This document shows positions 46,751-55,467 of a DNA stretch of 64,000 nucleotides, piece after piece; within the stretch, counting starts at the first letter, position 1, and each line of letters opens with the position of its first letter. The notes under the pieces were generated by a model. The model was not told where the DNA came from. It ran no database searches and saw only the letters and a program-made list of their open reading frames with translations. The stretch is from Arthrobacter alpinus (GTDB lineage Bacteria > Actinomycetota > Actinomycetes > Actinomycetales > Micrococcaceae). Both the position numbers and the translations under genes were made by a program. The stretch spans positions 2,232,001-2,296,000 of the forward strand of contig NZ_CP012677.1 of assembly GCF_001294625.1 (NCBI RefSeq), in the 5' to 3' direction.

Positions 46751-48403
46751 CTACATCCGTTCCGGGGCAGAGACGCCCAGCAGGGACAGCCCGTTGGCCA
46801 GGACCTGGCCCACGGCGTTGTTGAGCCACAGGCGGGTGCGGTTCACGTCGGTGATTGCCTCCTCGCCCATGGGGGTCACGCGGCAGGCGTCGTACCAGCG
46901 GTGGTAGGCGCCGGCGATGACTTCCAGGTGGCGGGCCACGCGGTGCGGTTCACGGAACGCAGCAGCATGAACCAGCACGCCCGGGTACTGGCCCAGCACG
47001 GCCAGCAGCTCGGACTCGGTGGCGTGGTTCAACGCGCCGGCGTCGAAGGCGCTGCGGTCCACGCCGGCGGCCTCGGCGTTGCGGCCCACCGCGCAGGTGC
47101 GGGCGTGGGCGTACTGGACGTAGAACACGGGGTTCTCGTTGGACTTCTTGGTCAGCACGTCCAGGTCGATGTCGATGTTGGAGTCGGAGGAGAAGCGGGC
47201 CAGGGAGTAGCGGGCGGCGTCGGTGCCAACAATCTCGACCAGGTCTTCCATGGTGACAACCGTGCCTGCGCGTTTGGACATGCGTACGGGCTTGCCGTCC
47301 TGGACCAGGTTGACCATCTGGCCGATCAACACCTCGACGCGGTTGGCGTCATCGCCCATGGCTGCCGCGGCGGCTTTTAGGCGGGCCACATAGCCGTGGT
47401 GGTCAGCGCCGAGCATGTAGATGCACAGGTCAAAACCGCGGTCTCGCTTGTTCTTGAAGTACGCGATGTCCCCGGCGATGTAGGCAGCGTTGCCGTCGGA
47501 CTTGATGACCACCCGATCCTTATCGTCGCCGTAGTCGGTGGAGTTCAGCCACCAGGCGCCGTCCTTGAGGTACATGTTGCCGGAGCCCTTGAGTTGCTCA
47601 AGGAGCTTCTCCACGGCGCCGTCCTCAAAGAGGGAGTTCTCGTGGAAGTACACGTCAAAGTCCACACCAAACTCGTGCAGCGAGGCGCGGATGGCGGCAA
47701 ACATGAGTTCCACGCCCTGGGCGCGGAATTCTTCCTGCGGGTCCTCGCTGGAGAGGATGTCCGGGTTGTTCGCCATGACTTCGCCGGCGATGTCCTGGAT
47801 GTACGCACCGCCGTAGCCGTCTTCCGGTGCGGGCTCGCCCTTGGCGCTGGCCAGCAGGGAACGGGCAAACTTGTCGATCTGGTTCCCGTGGTCGTTGAAA
47901 TAGTACTCCCGGGTGACGTCTGCACCCTGGGACAAGAAGATCCGGGCCAAGGAATCGCCCACGGCGGCCCAGCGGGTGCCGCCGAGGTGGATGGGACCGG
48001 TGGGGTTGGCGGAGACGAATTCCAGGTTGATTTTGGTGCCGACCATCGCCGTGGTGGTGCCGTAGCTTTTGCCCGCCTCCACGATGGCCTTGGCCAGTTC
48101 GCCGGCGGCGGCGGCATCAAGGATGATGTTCAGGAAGCCGGGGCCGGCAATGTCGACCTTGGATACGCCGGGGATCTGTGCCAGGCGCGTGCTGAGTAAT
48201 TCGGCGATTTTGCGCGGCGGAACACCTGCCGGCTTGGCCAGCTGGAGGGCGATGTTGGTGGCCCAGTCGCCGTGCTCGCGGCTCTTGGGCCGCTCCACAC
48301 GGACTTCCGTGGGCAGGGCCTGGGCGGGAACATTGAGTTCACCGGCGTCGAAGGCTTCTTTGAGGCAGGTGGCAATGGCGGCAGAAAGTTCTTCAGGAGT
48401 CAC
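46751..48403 (-). CDS. argS: arginyl-tRNA synthetase
   Basis: Charges tRNA-Arg. The 550-residue enzyme carries the HIGH-type motif as GPIHLGGTRWAAVGDSLARI and the KMSKS-type motif as VRMSKRAGTVVTMEDL. The C-terminal anticodon-binding DALR domain ends GLSLLGVSAPERM. First gene of the argS-lysA-hom-thrC-thrB series. A tRNA-Arg (CCG) gene lies 1.7 kb away on the plus strand. Confidence 0.97.
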   Translation of the reverse strand: MTPEELSAAIATCLKEAFDAGELNVPAQALPTEVRVERPKSREHGDWATNIALQLAKPAGVPPRKIAELLSTRLAQIPGVSKVDIAGPGFLNIILDAAAAGELAKAIVEAGKSYGTTTAMVGTKINLEFVSANPTGPIHLGGTRWAAVGDSLARIFLSQGADVTREYYFNDHGNQIDKFARSLLASAKGEPAPEDGYGGAYIQDIAGEVMANNPDILSSEDPQEEFRAQGVELMFAAIRASLHEFGVDFDVYFHENSLFEDGAVEKLLEQLKGSGNMYLKDGAWWLNSTDYGDDKDRVVIKSDGNAAYIAGDIAYFKNKRDRGFDLCIYMLGADHHGYVARLKAAAAAMGDDANRVEVLIGQMVNLVQDGKPVRMSKRAGTVVTMEDLVEIVGTDAARYSLARFSSDSNIDIDLDVLTKKSNENPVFYVQYAHARTCAVGRNAEAAGVDRSAFDAGALNHATESELLAVLGQYPGVLVHAAAFREPHRVARHLEVIAGAYHRWYDACRVTPMGEEAITDVNRTRLWLNNAVGQVLANGLSLLGVSAPERM

Positions 48404-48462
48404 GTCTCCAAGTGTACGGTTTCACCGCTTGGCTCCTGCAATCCGCCCAAAATATGGTCCTA

Positions 48463-48713
48463 CCTCGTTGAGGGGGCAGATCATCCCCGCCGCGAAGATG
48501 AACAGGGCCGCGCTGAGATTCAGGCAGCTCCTGCCTGATCCCGTCTGTTTTGCACCTTCTGCGCGTGCTGACTCCCAACACCCGCAGGAGCTGCAGAACC
48601 AATGACGGAGGCGACGCCGGGGCGGGCTCTTGGGGCTTTAGACGTTGAGGGGGCGGATCACCGGCGCGAAGATCTGTCCCCTCAACGAGGGGTGATGTGT
48701 CCCCTCAACGAGG
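48463..48713. repeat. inverted and tandem repeat cluster upstream of argS
   Basis: The 329-base stretch between argS and the MFS gene (48404-48732) has no gene. It holds a 20-base sequence at 48463-48482 whose reverse complement recurs at 48671-48690 with one mismatch, enclosing 228 bases. A further copy of TGTCCCCTCAACGAGG lies at 48698-48713, in tandem with that at 48675-48690 (23-base period). A direct partial copy of the left end lies at 48643-48674. A TCAGGCA-GCTCC-TGCCTGA hairpin sits inside (48520-48538). No target-site duplication is evident. Confidence 0.75.
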
Positions 48714-48732
48714 TTTCTCAGCGGCGGGCGAC

Positions 48733-50022
48733 TCAAGCCGGGATGGGGCGCGCTTCTGCGAAGTCGTCCTCAAGCATCTTCGGGCGGCAAATGATCCACG
48801 CTCCGGCGCCCAGCAGCACTAACGTGGCGAACAAGAACACAAACGGCACCGTCCACGATCCCGTCGACTGCCGCAGCAGGCCAAAGAACAGCGGACCGGC
48901 ACAGGCCAACGTGTAGCCCATGCCCTGACTGAACCCGGAGAGTGCTCCGGCACCAAGCTGGGTGCGCGTGCGGTGGTTGATCAGCAGCAAGGACAGCGGG
49001 AACGTGCCCGGCCCCAGACCGGCTAGCGCCACCCAGAGCCAGGTGCCGTTTGCGGGCGCGAGCAGCAGGCCCAGATAGCCGGCAACAAAGCAGCCCAGCA
49101 TCACCACCACCGCCGGGAAGGGGTTGCGCATCTTGGCGGCGATGAGTGGGATGCACAGGCTCAACGGCAGACCCAATGCGGCAAAGAGCGCCAGCATGGA
49201 GCCGGCCTGGCCCCTGTCAAGACCGGCCTGGGTGAGGATCTCCGGCAGCCACGCAAACATTGCATAAGTATTCAGTGAGGTGCAGCCAAACATGAAGGTG
49301 AGCCCCCATGCCGTGGGCGACTTCCACAGGTTCATCTTCTCCGGCACAGCCACGTGCACCGGGGACGAATGCACTCTCAGCTCCTGCGCAAGTACGACGG
49401 CGGAAGGCCCGGTGCCAGCGGAGGCGGCGGACGCCGTCGTGCCTGGGGAAGGTGTGCGTTGGGAAAAGAGCGCAACAAGCCACGGGATCAGCGCAATGGT
49501 GCTGATCCCGGCCCAGGAGGCGAGGGAGAATTGCCAGTTCGTGGCGTCGGCGACGGGGACCGAGAGTTGCGCGGGCAGGGCGGTGCCCACGGAGATGGCT
49601 GTGACATAAAGTGCCGTCATGAGGCCGATTTTGGTGGGGAAATGTTTCTTCACCAGCGGCGGCAGCAGGACGTTTCCGGCGCCGAGTCCACCGAATGCCA
49701 CAACCGAGAAAACCAGAAACAGCATGGTGTTCGGCGCCATGACACGCGCAAGCTGGCCCACCATGCCCACCAGGACGGCGATGACGATGAGCCGTTCAAG
49801 CGAGGCCCAGCGGATCACATAGGGAGTCAGGAAGCCGAACAAGCCAAAAGCAGCGGTGGGGAGCATACCCAAGAAGCCGATGGTGGCGGGGGTCAGCGGG
49901 AGATCGTTGTTGATGGTTGAGATCAACGGCGGAACTACAGTCACGGCCGCGCGCAGGGTCAGCGCGGTCAAGATGATGGCCGCCGCGAATAGCCAAGCCC
50001 GCTGTTTCACTCTTGCGCCCAT
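48733..50022 (-). CDS. major facilitator superfamily transporter, CynX/NimT type
   Basis: A 429-residue MFS protein with 12 hydrophobic segments. The first is at about residues 8-28 (WLFAAAIILTALTLRAAVT), and a family-typical central cytoplasmic loop follows segment 6. The closest recognisable style is the CynX/NimT cyanate/nitroimidazole group, but the substrate is not readable from the sequence. It ends 41 bases before the repeat cluster upstream of argS. Confidence 0.88.
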   Translation of the reverse strand: MGARVKQRAWLFAAAIILTALTLRAAVTVVPPLISTINNDLPLTPATIGFLGMLPTAAFGLFGFLTPYVIRWASLERLIVIAVLVGMVGQLARVMAPNTMLFLVFSVVAFGGLGAGNVLLPPLVKKHFPTKIGLMTALYVTAISVGTALPAQLSVPVADATNWQFSLASWAGISTIALIPWLVALFSQRTPSPGTTASAASAGTGPSAVVLAQELRVHSSPVHVAVPEKMNLWKSPTAWGLTFMFGCTSLNTYAMFAWLPEILTQAGLDRGQAGSMLALFAALGLPLSLCIPLIAAKMRNPFPAVVVMLGCFVAGYLGLLLAPANGTWLWVALAGLGPGTFPLSLLLINHRTRTQLGAGALSGFSQGMGYTLACAGPLFFGLLRQSTGSWTVPFVFLFATLVLLGAGAWIICRPKMLEDDFAEARPIPA

Positions 50023-50098
50023 GTGTTCACCATTGCCCCAACGTTACCGGTTTTCCATCAAGCGCCCCTCACCTGCTAAACTCTTTCTCGTTCCCTTT

Positions 50099-50114
50099 GG
50101 CAACCACGGTTGCC
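50099..50114. promoter_or_regulatory. hairpin upstream of tRNA-Arg
   Basis: GGCAAC (50099-50104) and GTTGCC (50109-50114) form a perfect 6-bp stem with a 4-base loop, ending 2 bases before the tRNA. It could mark the 5' processing region. A weak TAAACT -10 candidate is at 50077-50082. Confidence 0.3.
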
Positions 50115-50116
50115 GC

Positions 50117-50189
50117 GCCTTCGTAGCTCAGGGGATAGAGCGTCCGCCTCCGGAGCGGAAGGTCGTAGGTTCGAATCCTATCGAGGGCA
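50117..50189 (+). tRNA. tRNA-Arg (anticodon CCG)
   Basis: A 73-base cloverleaf. The acceptor stem GCCTTCG pairs with CGAGGGC (one G-U). The D-arm has TAGCTCAGGGGATAGAGC. The anticodon stem TCCGC/GCGGA encloses the loop CTCCGGA, giving CCG, which reads codon CGG. The T-arm has GGTTCGAATCC. The discriminator is A (50189), and CCA is not encoded (ACCG follows). It is on the plus strand between two minus-strand genes, beside the decayed region, so it could be an integration target for mobile elements. Confidence 0.95.
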
Positions 50190-50194
50190 CCGTT

Positions 50195-50239
50195 AGTCCG
50201 AAGTTCCAACTGTTTCAGGTTGGAGCTTCGGACTTTTTT
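50195..50239 (+). terminator. Rho-independent terminator after tRNA-Arg
   Basis: 50195-50210 pairs with 50219-50234 (16 bp, one G-T pair, 8-base loop) and is followed by a run of T residues. It lies six bases after the tRNA 3' end, so the tRNA is a single-gene transcript. Confidence 0.9.
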
Positions 50240-50304
50240 CTTTTGCGCTCCGGTCCCTCACTCTCACACATCGTTGTCGCACTAGTTCGCTCGTGGTGGG
50301 CGGG

Positions 50305-50628
50305 TCAGGGGAGGTTCGATGCGATGATGGCGAGCGTTTTGTCAGCAGTCTTGGAATTTTTCCACTTGTCCAGCAGCGCCTTGGGGGCATTGTCCACACC
50401 CCCGCAGACCAACTCCAGGATGGTCCCCTTGGGCTCGGGCCGCACAGTGGCGATGTACAGATTGCCTCACGATAACGCTGTCTTGCCACTGGAGAATGTG
50501 GCACTGAGTGTTGCCGGATCAGCGGCGGCCATTTCAAATTTGCCGCCCTCCACAGTCTTCACCACTGCGGCGAACACTTCCTCTGCTGCATGGGCCAAGG
50601 TCACTGACTTCATAGCGGGTGCGTGCAT
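50305..50628 (-). pseudogene. small soluble protein gene interrupted by an in-frame TGA
   Basis: The minus strand encodes a clear, continuous 107-codon frame from an ATG at 50628 (ribosome-binding site AAGGAAG upstream) to a TGA at 50305-50307, but with a single in-frame TGA at 50467-50469 (codon 54). Reading through that codon, the protein is well behaved: HAAEEVFAAVVKTVEGG at the start and GNLYIATVRPEPKGTIL and LLDKWKNSKTADKTLAIIASNLP at the end. The TGA stands where Trp (TGG) would fit. I do not recognise the family. An inactivating point mutation is most likely; read-through or a sequencing error is possible. A second ATG at 50613 is an alternative start. Confidence 0.7.
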
Positions 50629-50682
50629 CTGCTTCACTTCCTTGTCATCTGTTTCCCGGCCTGTCCGGATAGGGTTCCGCCC

Positions 50683-50970
50683 TCATCGTAGTGAGAACGT
50701 GCGCCCCAACGCGATGGGCATCACTGCCCATCGGAAGCCACCGTTGCCGAACCATCCCATGTAGCGCTGATAGATCGCCTGAACGTTGTGGCTGGCGGAG
50801 AGGAGCCAGACCATATTCTCCTTAGTCTCCATATGGACCAGTGGTGCGGGGAGACGTCGCTGGACCGGGGCTGGTGATCGATTCCGGGCCTTGCAGCCAT
50901 CGCGGTCCGGCTGGAGCACATACTGCAGCGGTCCAGGCCGACACATTGCCTCGATCCCTTGACTTCCCAT
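50683..50970 (-). pseudogene. fragment resembling an alkyl sulfatase, decayed
   Basis: A frame of 95 codons on the minus strand contains one short recognisable stretch, SHNVQAIYQRYMGWF, at about 50743-50795. This pattern (SHNVxAxYQRYxGWF) is characteristic of the middle of SdsA1/BDS1-type alkyl sulfatases. The rest, including the N-terminal part and the C-terminal tail, does not match that family and the catalytic metallo-beta-lactamase domain is missing. It is best read as a remnant, not a working gene. The gap from the interrupted gene to bgl is otherwise empty of genes. Confidence 0.4.
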
Positions 50971-51017
50971 CCAACCTCCGAAAAGCTCAGGCCACGGACA
51001 GTCGATGAAAGGTCTCC

Positions 51018-52400
51018 ATGAACAAGCCCGAGTTACCTTTATTTCCCGCCGATTTTGTGTGGGGGGTTTCCACCGCCGCCTACCAGATTGAGGGGGCGGT
51101 CACCGAAGGTGGCCGGGGGCCCTCAAGTTGGGATGACTTTGTGTCCCAGCCCGGACGCATCGTCAATGGCGACACGGGCGAGGTGGCCTGCGACCACTAC
51201 CACCGGTATCCGGAGGACACCGCGCTCATGAAGGAGCTGGGTGTTGACGCGTACCGCTTCAGTTTCTCCTGGTCCCGCATCCAGCCGGGTGGAAGAGGTG
51301 CGGTGAACGCCGTCGGACTGGGCTTTTACGACAAACTCGTTGACGGCCTGCTCGAGGCCGGCATCACCCCCAGCCCCACCTTGTTCCACTGGGACACCCC
51401 GCTGGAACTGGAACAGGCTGGCGGCTGGCTCAACCGGGACACCGCCGAACGCTTTGCCGACTACGCGCAGATCGTTGGCGAACACTTCGCCGACAGGATC
51501 CCGCGCTGGATCACCATCAACGAGCCCGTGGTCCTGACCATGCTCGGTTACGGGGCCGGCATCCAGGCGCCGGGGCTCTCACTGGGCTTTGACGCGCTGC
51601 CCGCCGCGCACCACCTGCTGCTCGCGCACGGCCTCGGCGTCCAAGCGCTGCGTGCCGCGGGGGCATCCAACATTGGCATCGCGAACAACCATGCGCTCAC
51701 CTGGCCGGCCAGCCAGAATGAGGAAGATCTGCAGGCGGCCGGGCTGTACGACAACATCGCCAACTGGATCTTTGCCGACCCCGTCCTCACCGGTGCTTAC
51801 CCCGAGGAACTGGCCCCGTTCCTGCCGCCCATCCCCGACGGAGACTTGGCCACCATCTCCACCCCCATCGACTGGTACGGCATCAACTCCTACAACCCCA
51901 CGCTTGTGGGCGCCCCCACCACCGATGACGCCGCGCTTGTCGACGGCTACGAGCTTGATGCGTCGCTGCCGTTCTCCCTTCGCGAGCTGGAAGGCTACCC
52001 GCGCACCGATTTCGACTGGCCCGTGGTCCCCGAGGCGTTCACCGAGCTGCTGGTGGGCTTCAAGGAGCGCTACGGCGAGAAGCTGCCGCCCATCTACATC
52101 ACGGAGAACGGTGCCGCCATCAACGATGGCCCGGACGACGCCGGCCGGGTGCGGGATGTGCGCAGGATTCAGTACACGGATGCCCACCTCCGCGCCCTGA
52201 AATCCGCCATGGATGCCGGTGTGGACGTGCGCGGCTACTTTCACTGGTCGCTCATGGACAACTTCGAATGGACTGTTGGCTTCTCCCAGCGCTTCGGCCT
52301 GGTCCACATTGACTACGAAACCCAGAAGCGCACGCCCAAGGACTCCTACTACTGGTATCAGGAGCTGATCCGGAACAGCAAGGGCGGGGCCGCCGTCTAG
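51018..52400 (+). CDS. family 1 glycoside hydrolase, beta-glucosidase type
   Basis: A 460-residue GH1 enzyme. N-terminal FVWGVSTAAYQIEGA is typical. The acid/base Glu is in TINEPVVL, and the nucleophile is in YITENGAA, with FHWSLMDNFEW near the C-terminus. It hydrolyses beta-linked glucosides or related sugars in the cytoplasm; no signal peptide is visible. An AAAGG ribosome-binding site precedes the ATG. It lies with the broken sulfatase and an MFS gene; this context suggests uptake and breakdown of a sulfated or simple glycoside, but no link to one substrate is proven. Confidence 0.95.
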   Translation: MNKPELPLFPADFVWGVSTAAYQIEGAVTEGGRGPSSWDDFVSQPGRIVNGDTGEVACDHYHRYPEDTALMKELGVDAYRFSFSWSRIQPGGRGAVNAVGLGFYDKLVDGLLEAGITPSPTLFHWDTPLELEQAGGWLNRDTAERFADYAQIVGEHFADRIPRWITINEPVVLTMLGYGAGIQAPGLSLGFDALPAAHHLLLAHGLGVQALRAAGASNIGIANNHALTWPASQNEEDLQAAGLYDNIANWIFADPVLTGAYPEELAPFLPPIPDGDLATISTPIDWYGINSYNPTLVGAPTTDDAALVDGYELDASLPFSLRELEGYPRTDFDWPVVPEAFTELLVGFKERYGEKLPPIYITENGAAINDGPDDAGRVRDVRRIQYTDAHLRALKSAMDAGVDVRGYFHWSLMDNFEWTVGFSQRFGLVHIDYETQKRTPKDSYYWYQELIRNSKGGAAV

Positions 52401-52681
52401 CCAGGCTGCCTGTTGGAGAGAGCAGCGAAGTCGCCGTCGATCGCCCGCAGCGCGTCGTGCGTGATGATGCCGAAGGCCAGGTTGGTGATTTCCACCAGGG
52501 TCATGCCCATGGCTTCCTCAGGCAGCGGGCTGTCCACCAGGGCACCGAGCCGCATCCGCAGCACGGCGAGCGCGGCCGGGTCGGCCAGCAGCTCCCGCAG
52601 TGGCTGGTTCACGCTGATCCGGCCGCCGGAAAACTCTGCGCGGCAACGGGGCCGCTGCGCGAGGAGAGCACCTGGTCCCAT
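52397..52681 (-). CDS. small ORF after the sulfatase, possibly a detached C-terminal domain
   Basis: A 94-codon frame overlapping the 3' end of the sulfatase in another frame. From about residue 20 it reads like a small helical C-terminal domain: SVNQPLRELLADPAALAVL and AMGMTLVEITNLAF and then LRAIDGDFAAL. Similar tails occur at the C-terminus of some hydrolases. It may be the natural tail of the sulfatase after a second frame change, a leftover of a deleted gene, or a short gene on its own. The start ATG at 52681 lies within sulfatase sequence. Confidence 0.4.
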   Translation of the reverse strand: MGPGALLAQRPRCRAEFSGGRISVNQPLRELLADPAALAVLRMRLGALVDSPLPEEAMGMTLVEITNLAFGIITHDALRAIDGDFAALSNRQPG

Positions 52682-54187
52682 TGCGCCCGCAACAGCAGGT
52701 GCTCAGCAGTCACGGGCCCGGTTTTGGGCAGTCCCAGGCGTTCAAACTGCTCCGGCGGCGCCGCGTTATGGCGCATACGTTCCACCAATAACGAGGCCAT
52801 GCGCAGCTCCAACTCATCATCTTGCAGCGGCGTCTGCTGTTCGGGGTCGCTCTGCAGGTCAAAGAGCAGCGTACCGAAACTGTGCGGGTCCGTGTAACTG
52901 TAGGCGGGCGCGCGCAGCACCGGCATGCTCTTGGTGAAAGGCAGCGGCTGCACGAGCTCGGCCCGGCTGAGGATCTCGGCGGGAAAGCGTCCGCGCATGT
53001 TGGTGGGCATCAAGGTGTAGTCCACCAGTGGCGAGTTGCCGGGGCGGGCGCAGGCCCGCATGTACACATGGCGGCCGTCGGTCACACTGACGTGCCCGCC
53101 GTGGATGCCAAATAGCCCGGCCTCGCGCACGGGGGTATCGCGGGGAACCGTGTCCTGCAGCGAATGTCCTTGCATGTCCGCCGTAGCAGGCACCCCAAAG
53201 ACATCCAGCAGCGTGGGCCCCAGGTCGATGGTCTGCACCAGCGCGTCTCGGCGCTCCCCCCGGACACCCGAGCGCGGGTCCCAGATGAACAGCGACGTGT
53301 GGATGGTCTCGTCGTAAAACGGCGGCGCATTCTTGCCCAGCCACTCGTGTTCGCCCAGCAGCAGCCCGTGGTCGGTGCACACGATCAGCAAGGTGTCCTC
53401 CCACAGTGCATGCTCGTCCATTGTGTCGAGCACCCGGCCCAGCGAGTTGTCGCACATGGACAGCAGTGCCGCGTACTCGTACCGCAGGTGCTCCATATCC
53501 GCGGCAGACTCGGTGGTCTGCTTGTAATCGGGGCCAGTCAAATTCCGGTCCGTCGTAGTCGTGCGGGTACAGGGCCTTGTACTGCTCATTGCTGAAAAAG
53601 GGTTCGTGCGGGTCAAACGTCTCGATCTGCTCCATCCAGTTATCTTGGCCATGGTTCGTCTCGATGAAGTGCAGTCCGGCGTCAAAGGTTCCGGTTTGCG
53701 GGTGGTCGCCTTCATCCTGGAGGTAGCCGCGGTTGATGCGGTCCCGCCGGCGCAGCATCTGGTTGCTGGAAAACTCCAGGATGCCCGACAGATCCGGATC
53801 GGCCACGTGCCCCTTCCACTCATCACCCTCCTGCCCGCGCACCAGTTCGAAGGTGTTGAAGCGCGGATGGTAGGTGGCGCCGCCGTCGAGCCAGTAATGC
53901 TGGTGGTCGGTGGCCAGGTGGGTGTAGACGCCTGCCTGCTTGAGTATTTCGGGCACCGAATCATCGAAGGGCTCCAAAGGCCCCCCAGCCCCGGTGTAAA
54001 AGTTGTAGCGTCCGGTGTGTAATTCCCGCCGCGCGGGCATGCACGGCATGGACCCGCCGTAACAGTTCTCAAACGTGGCGGTGCGCGCGGCGAGCCGGTC
54101 AAAGTTCGGCGCCTGCACCCAGTCGTTGCCATAGGGCGGCAGGAAACGGCGGTTGAGCGTGTCGAACAGGACAACTATGGCTTTCAT
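52609..54187 (-). pseudogene. type I sulfatase disrupted by a one-base frameshift
   Basis: The frame starting at the ATG at 54187 encodes MKAIVVLFDTLNRR, the metal Asp9, and the formylglycine motif C49-M-P-A-R53 (CxPxR), followed by TDHQHYWLDGG and more. Near 53530 it runs off. The second half continues in the next frame with DYKQTTESAADMEHL, CTDHGLLLGEHEW and NMRGRFPAEIL to a stop at 52609. The join lies at a GGGG run at 53530-53533 (CCCC on the minus strand), where three would restore DWPDYKQ. The combined product would be about 525 residues. Either a real disabling insertion or a homopolymer sequencing error. Note the neighbouring MFS gene upstream on the same strand. Confidence 0.85.
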
Positions 54188-54251
54188 GGGACGGTGCTCT
54201 CCTTAAAGTACGACGGCGTTCGGGTGCGGTCAGCGGGCGGGCCGGTTGGGG

Positions 54252-55334
54252 TCAGCGCACGTTCTTGATCCGGTACACGGCGAGTCCGCCGGCAAGCATG
54301 ATCACTGCCGCCACCAGGTACAGGCTGCGATAGCCGGCCACGCTGAGCACCAGCCAGCCGACGATGGGCGCTATGGGAATGTGCTGGGCGGTGTTGACCA
54401 GGCCCAGGTCGCGGCCGCGGGTTTCAGGATTGGGCAGCAGATCTGTCACCAGCGCCTGGTCAACGGACAAGAACATGCCAAAACCAAGCCCCAGCAGCAC
54501 GGCCGCCACCATGGACGCGTCCCAGGTGGGCATTGCGGCCAGCAGCAGCGCGGCGGCGCCCTGCAGGCCGGCAGCCAGGGCGATGAAGATCCGCCGCCGG
54601 CGCCACCTGTCCGAAAGCACCCCGCCGAGCCAGCTGGTGAACCCGCAAGCTACCAGGTAGATCAAGATCAGGATGAGCAGGGAATCGTCGGGGTTCTTGA
54701 CACCCAGGACGTCGGAGAGGAAAAAGAACAGGTACGTGGTGCCGACCAGGTTACCGGCGTGGATCAGCACTCGCGAGGCCATGGCCCAGTAGTAGCCGGG
54801 GTAGCCGCTGGGCCGGGGCAGCGTGATGGCATGGCGCAAGCTGGCCCGGTTCACGGGGACCTGGTCGGCGATCATGGCGGAGAGTGCCACCAAAACGGCC
54901 GCCTCGCCCAAGGCGACCACGGCCACCAGCAGCGCGATGATGACCCAGTTCGTTTGCAGGCCTACCAGCGCGAAGGGGACGGCCGCCGTCGCAAATCCCG
55001 CTAGTACCCAGCTGCGGCGTCGGGCGAATCTGCTGCTGGTGCGGTCGCACAGCACGCCGATGACGGGCACCGACAGCAGGATTACGATGGCCGTTTCAGC
55101 GATGAGGAACGACGCCACGCCCACCTTGTTCTCGGGGGACACAGTTGCGCTGATTTTGGCGACCATGAACTGGCCCGGCAGCATCACCAGCAGCCAGAAA
55201 CCGAACCAGGCGAGCGCAAAATGCCATAGCCACGCACGACTGACAGGTGCCGGCTGGGAACTCTGGGGCAATGCGGCCTTGGGAAGCGATTCGGCCATCC
55301 CCCTGCTGGCATTGGCCGGATCTAATGTGGCCAT
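54252..55334 (-). CDS. MFS transporter, apparently lacking an internal segment
   Basis: A 360-residue MFS protein. The first half ends in the ALSAMIADQVPVN region. Members of this group normally have about 420 residues, with two more helices before the YPGYYWAMASRVLIHAGN stretch seen here directly after RASLRHAITLPRPSG. About 60 residues seem to be missing at that point, though the frame is intact. The protein therefore has about ten helices rather than twelve and may be non-functional. It sits upstream of the sulfatase on the same strand, a likely uptake partner. Substrate unknown. Confidence 0.8.
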   Translation of the reverse strand: MATLDPANASRGMAESLPKAALPQSSQPAPVSRAWLWHFALAWFGFWLLVMLPGQFMVAKISATVSPENKVGVASFLIAETAIVILLSVPVIGVLCDRTSSRFARRRSWVLAGFATAAVPFALVGLQTNWVIIALLVAVVALGEAAVLVALSAMIADQVPVNRASLRHAITLPRPSGYPGYYWAMASRVLIHAGNLVGTTYLFFFLSDVLGVKNPDDSLLILILIYLVACGFTSWLGGVLSDRWRRRRIFIALAAGLQGAAALLLAAMPTWDASMVAAVLLGLGFGMFLSVDQALVTDLLPNPETRGRDLGLVNTAQHIPIAPIVGWLVLSVAGYRSLYLVAAVIMLAGGLAVYRIKNVR

Positions 55335-55467
55335 GACTTGAAGTATGCGTGACTCAGCTCACTTGGCAACGGTTCGCGGACCCACCCTTGCCGAAACCAG
55401 CATGTGGCGGGAAGCTTAAAGAAGCCATTGGAACACGTTCACTAGGAAGAAGCATCGCCAATGTCAC

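Noticed and set aside
48404-48732. Possible small gene upstream of argS
   Set aside because: No frame has a ribosome-binding site and protein-like composition; the region consists of repeats.
49856-50764. 302-codon plus-strand open frame over the MFS gene, tRNA and pseudogene region
   Set aside because: It runs through the tRNA and its terminator and shows no protein-family pattern; it is a high-GC shadow frame.
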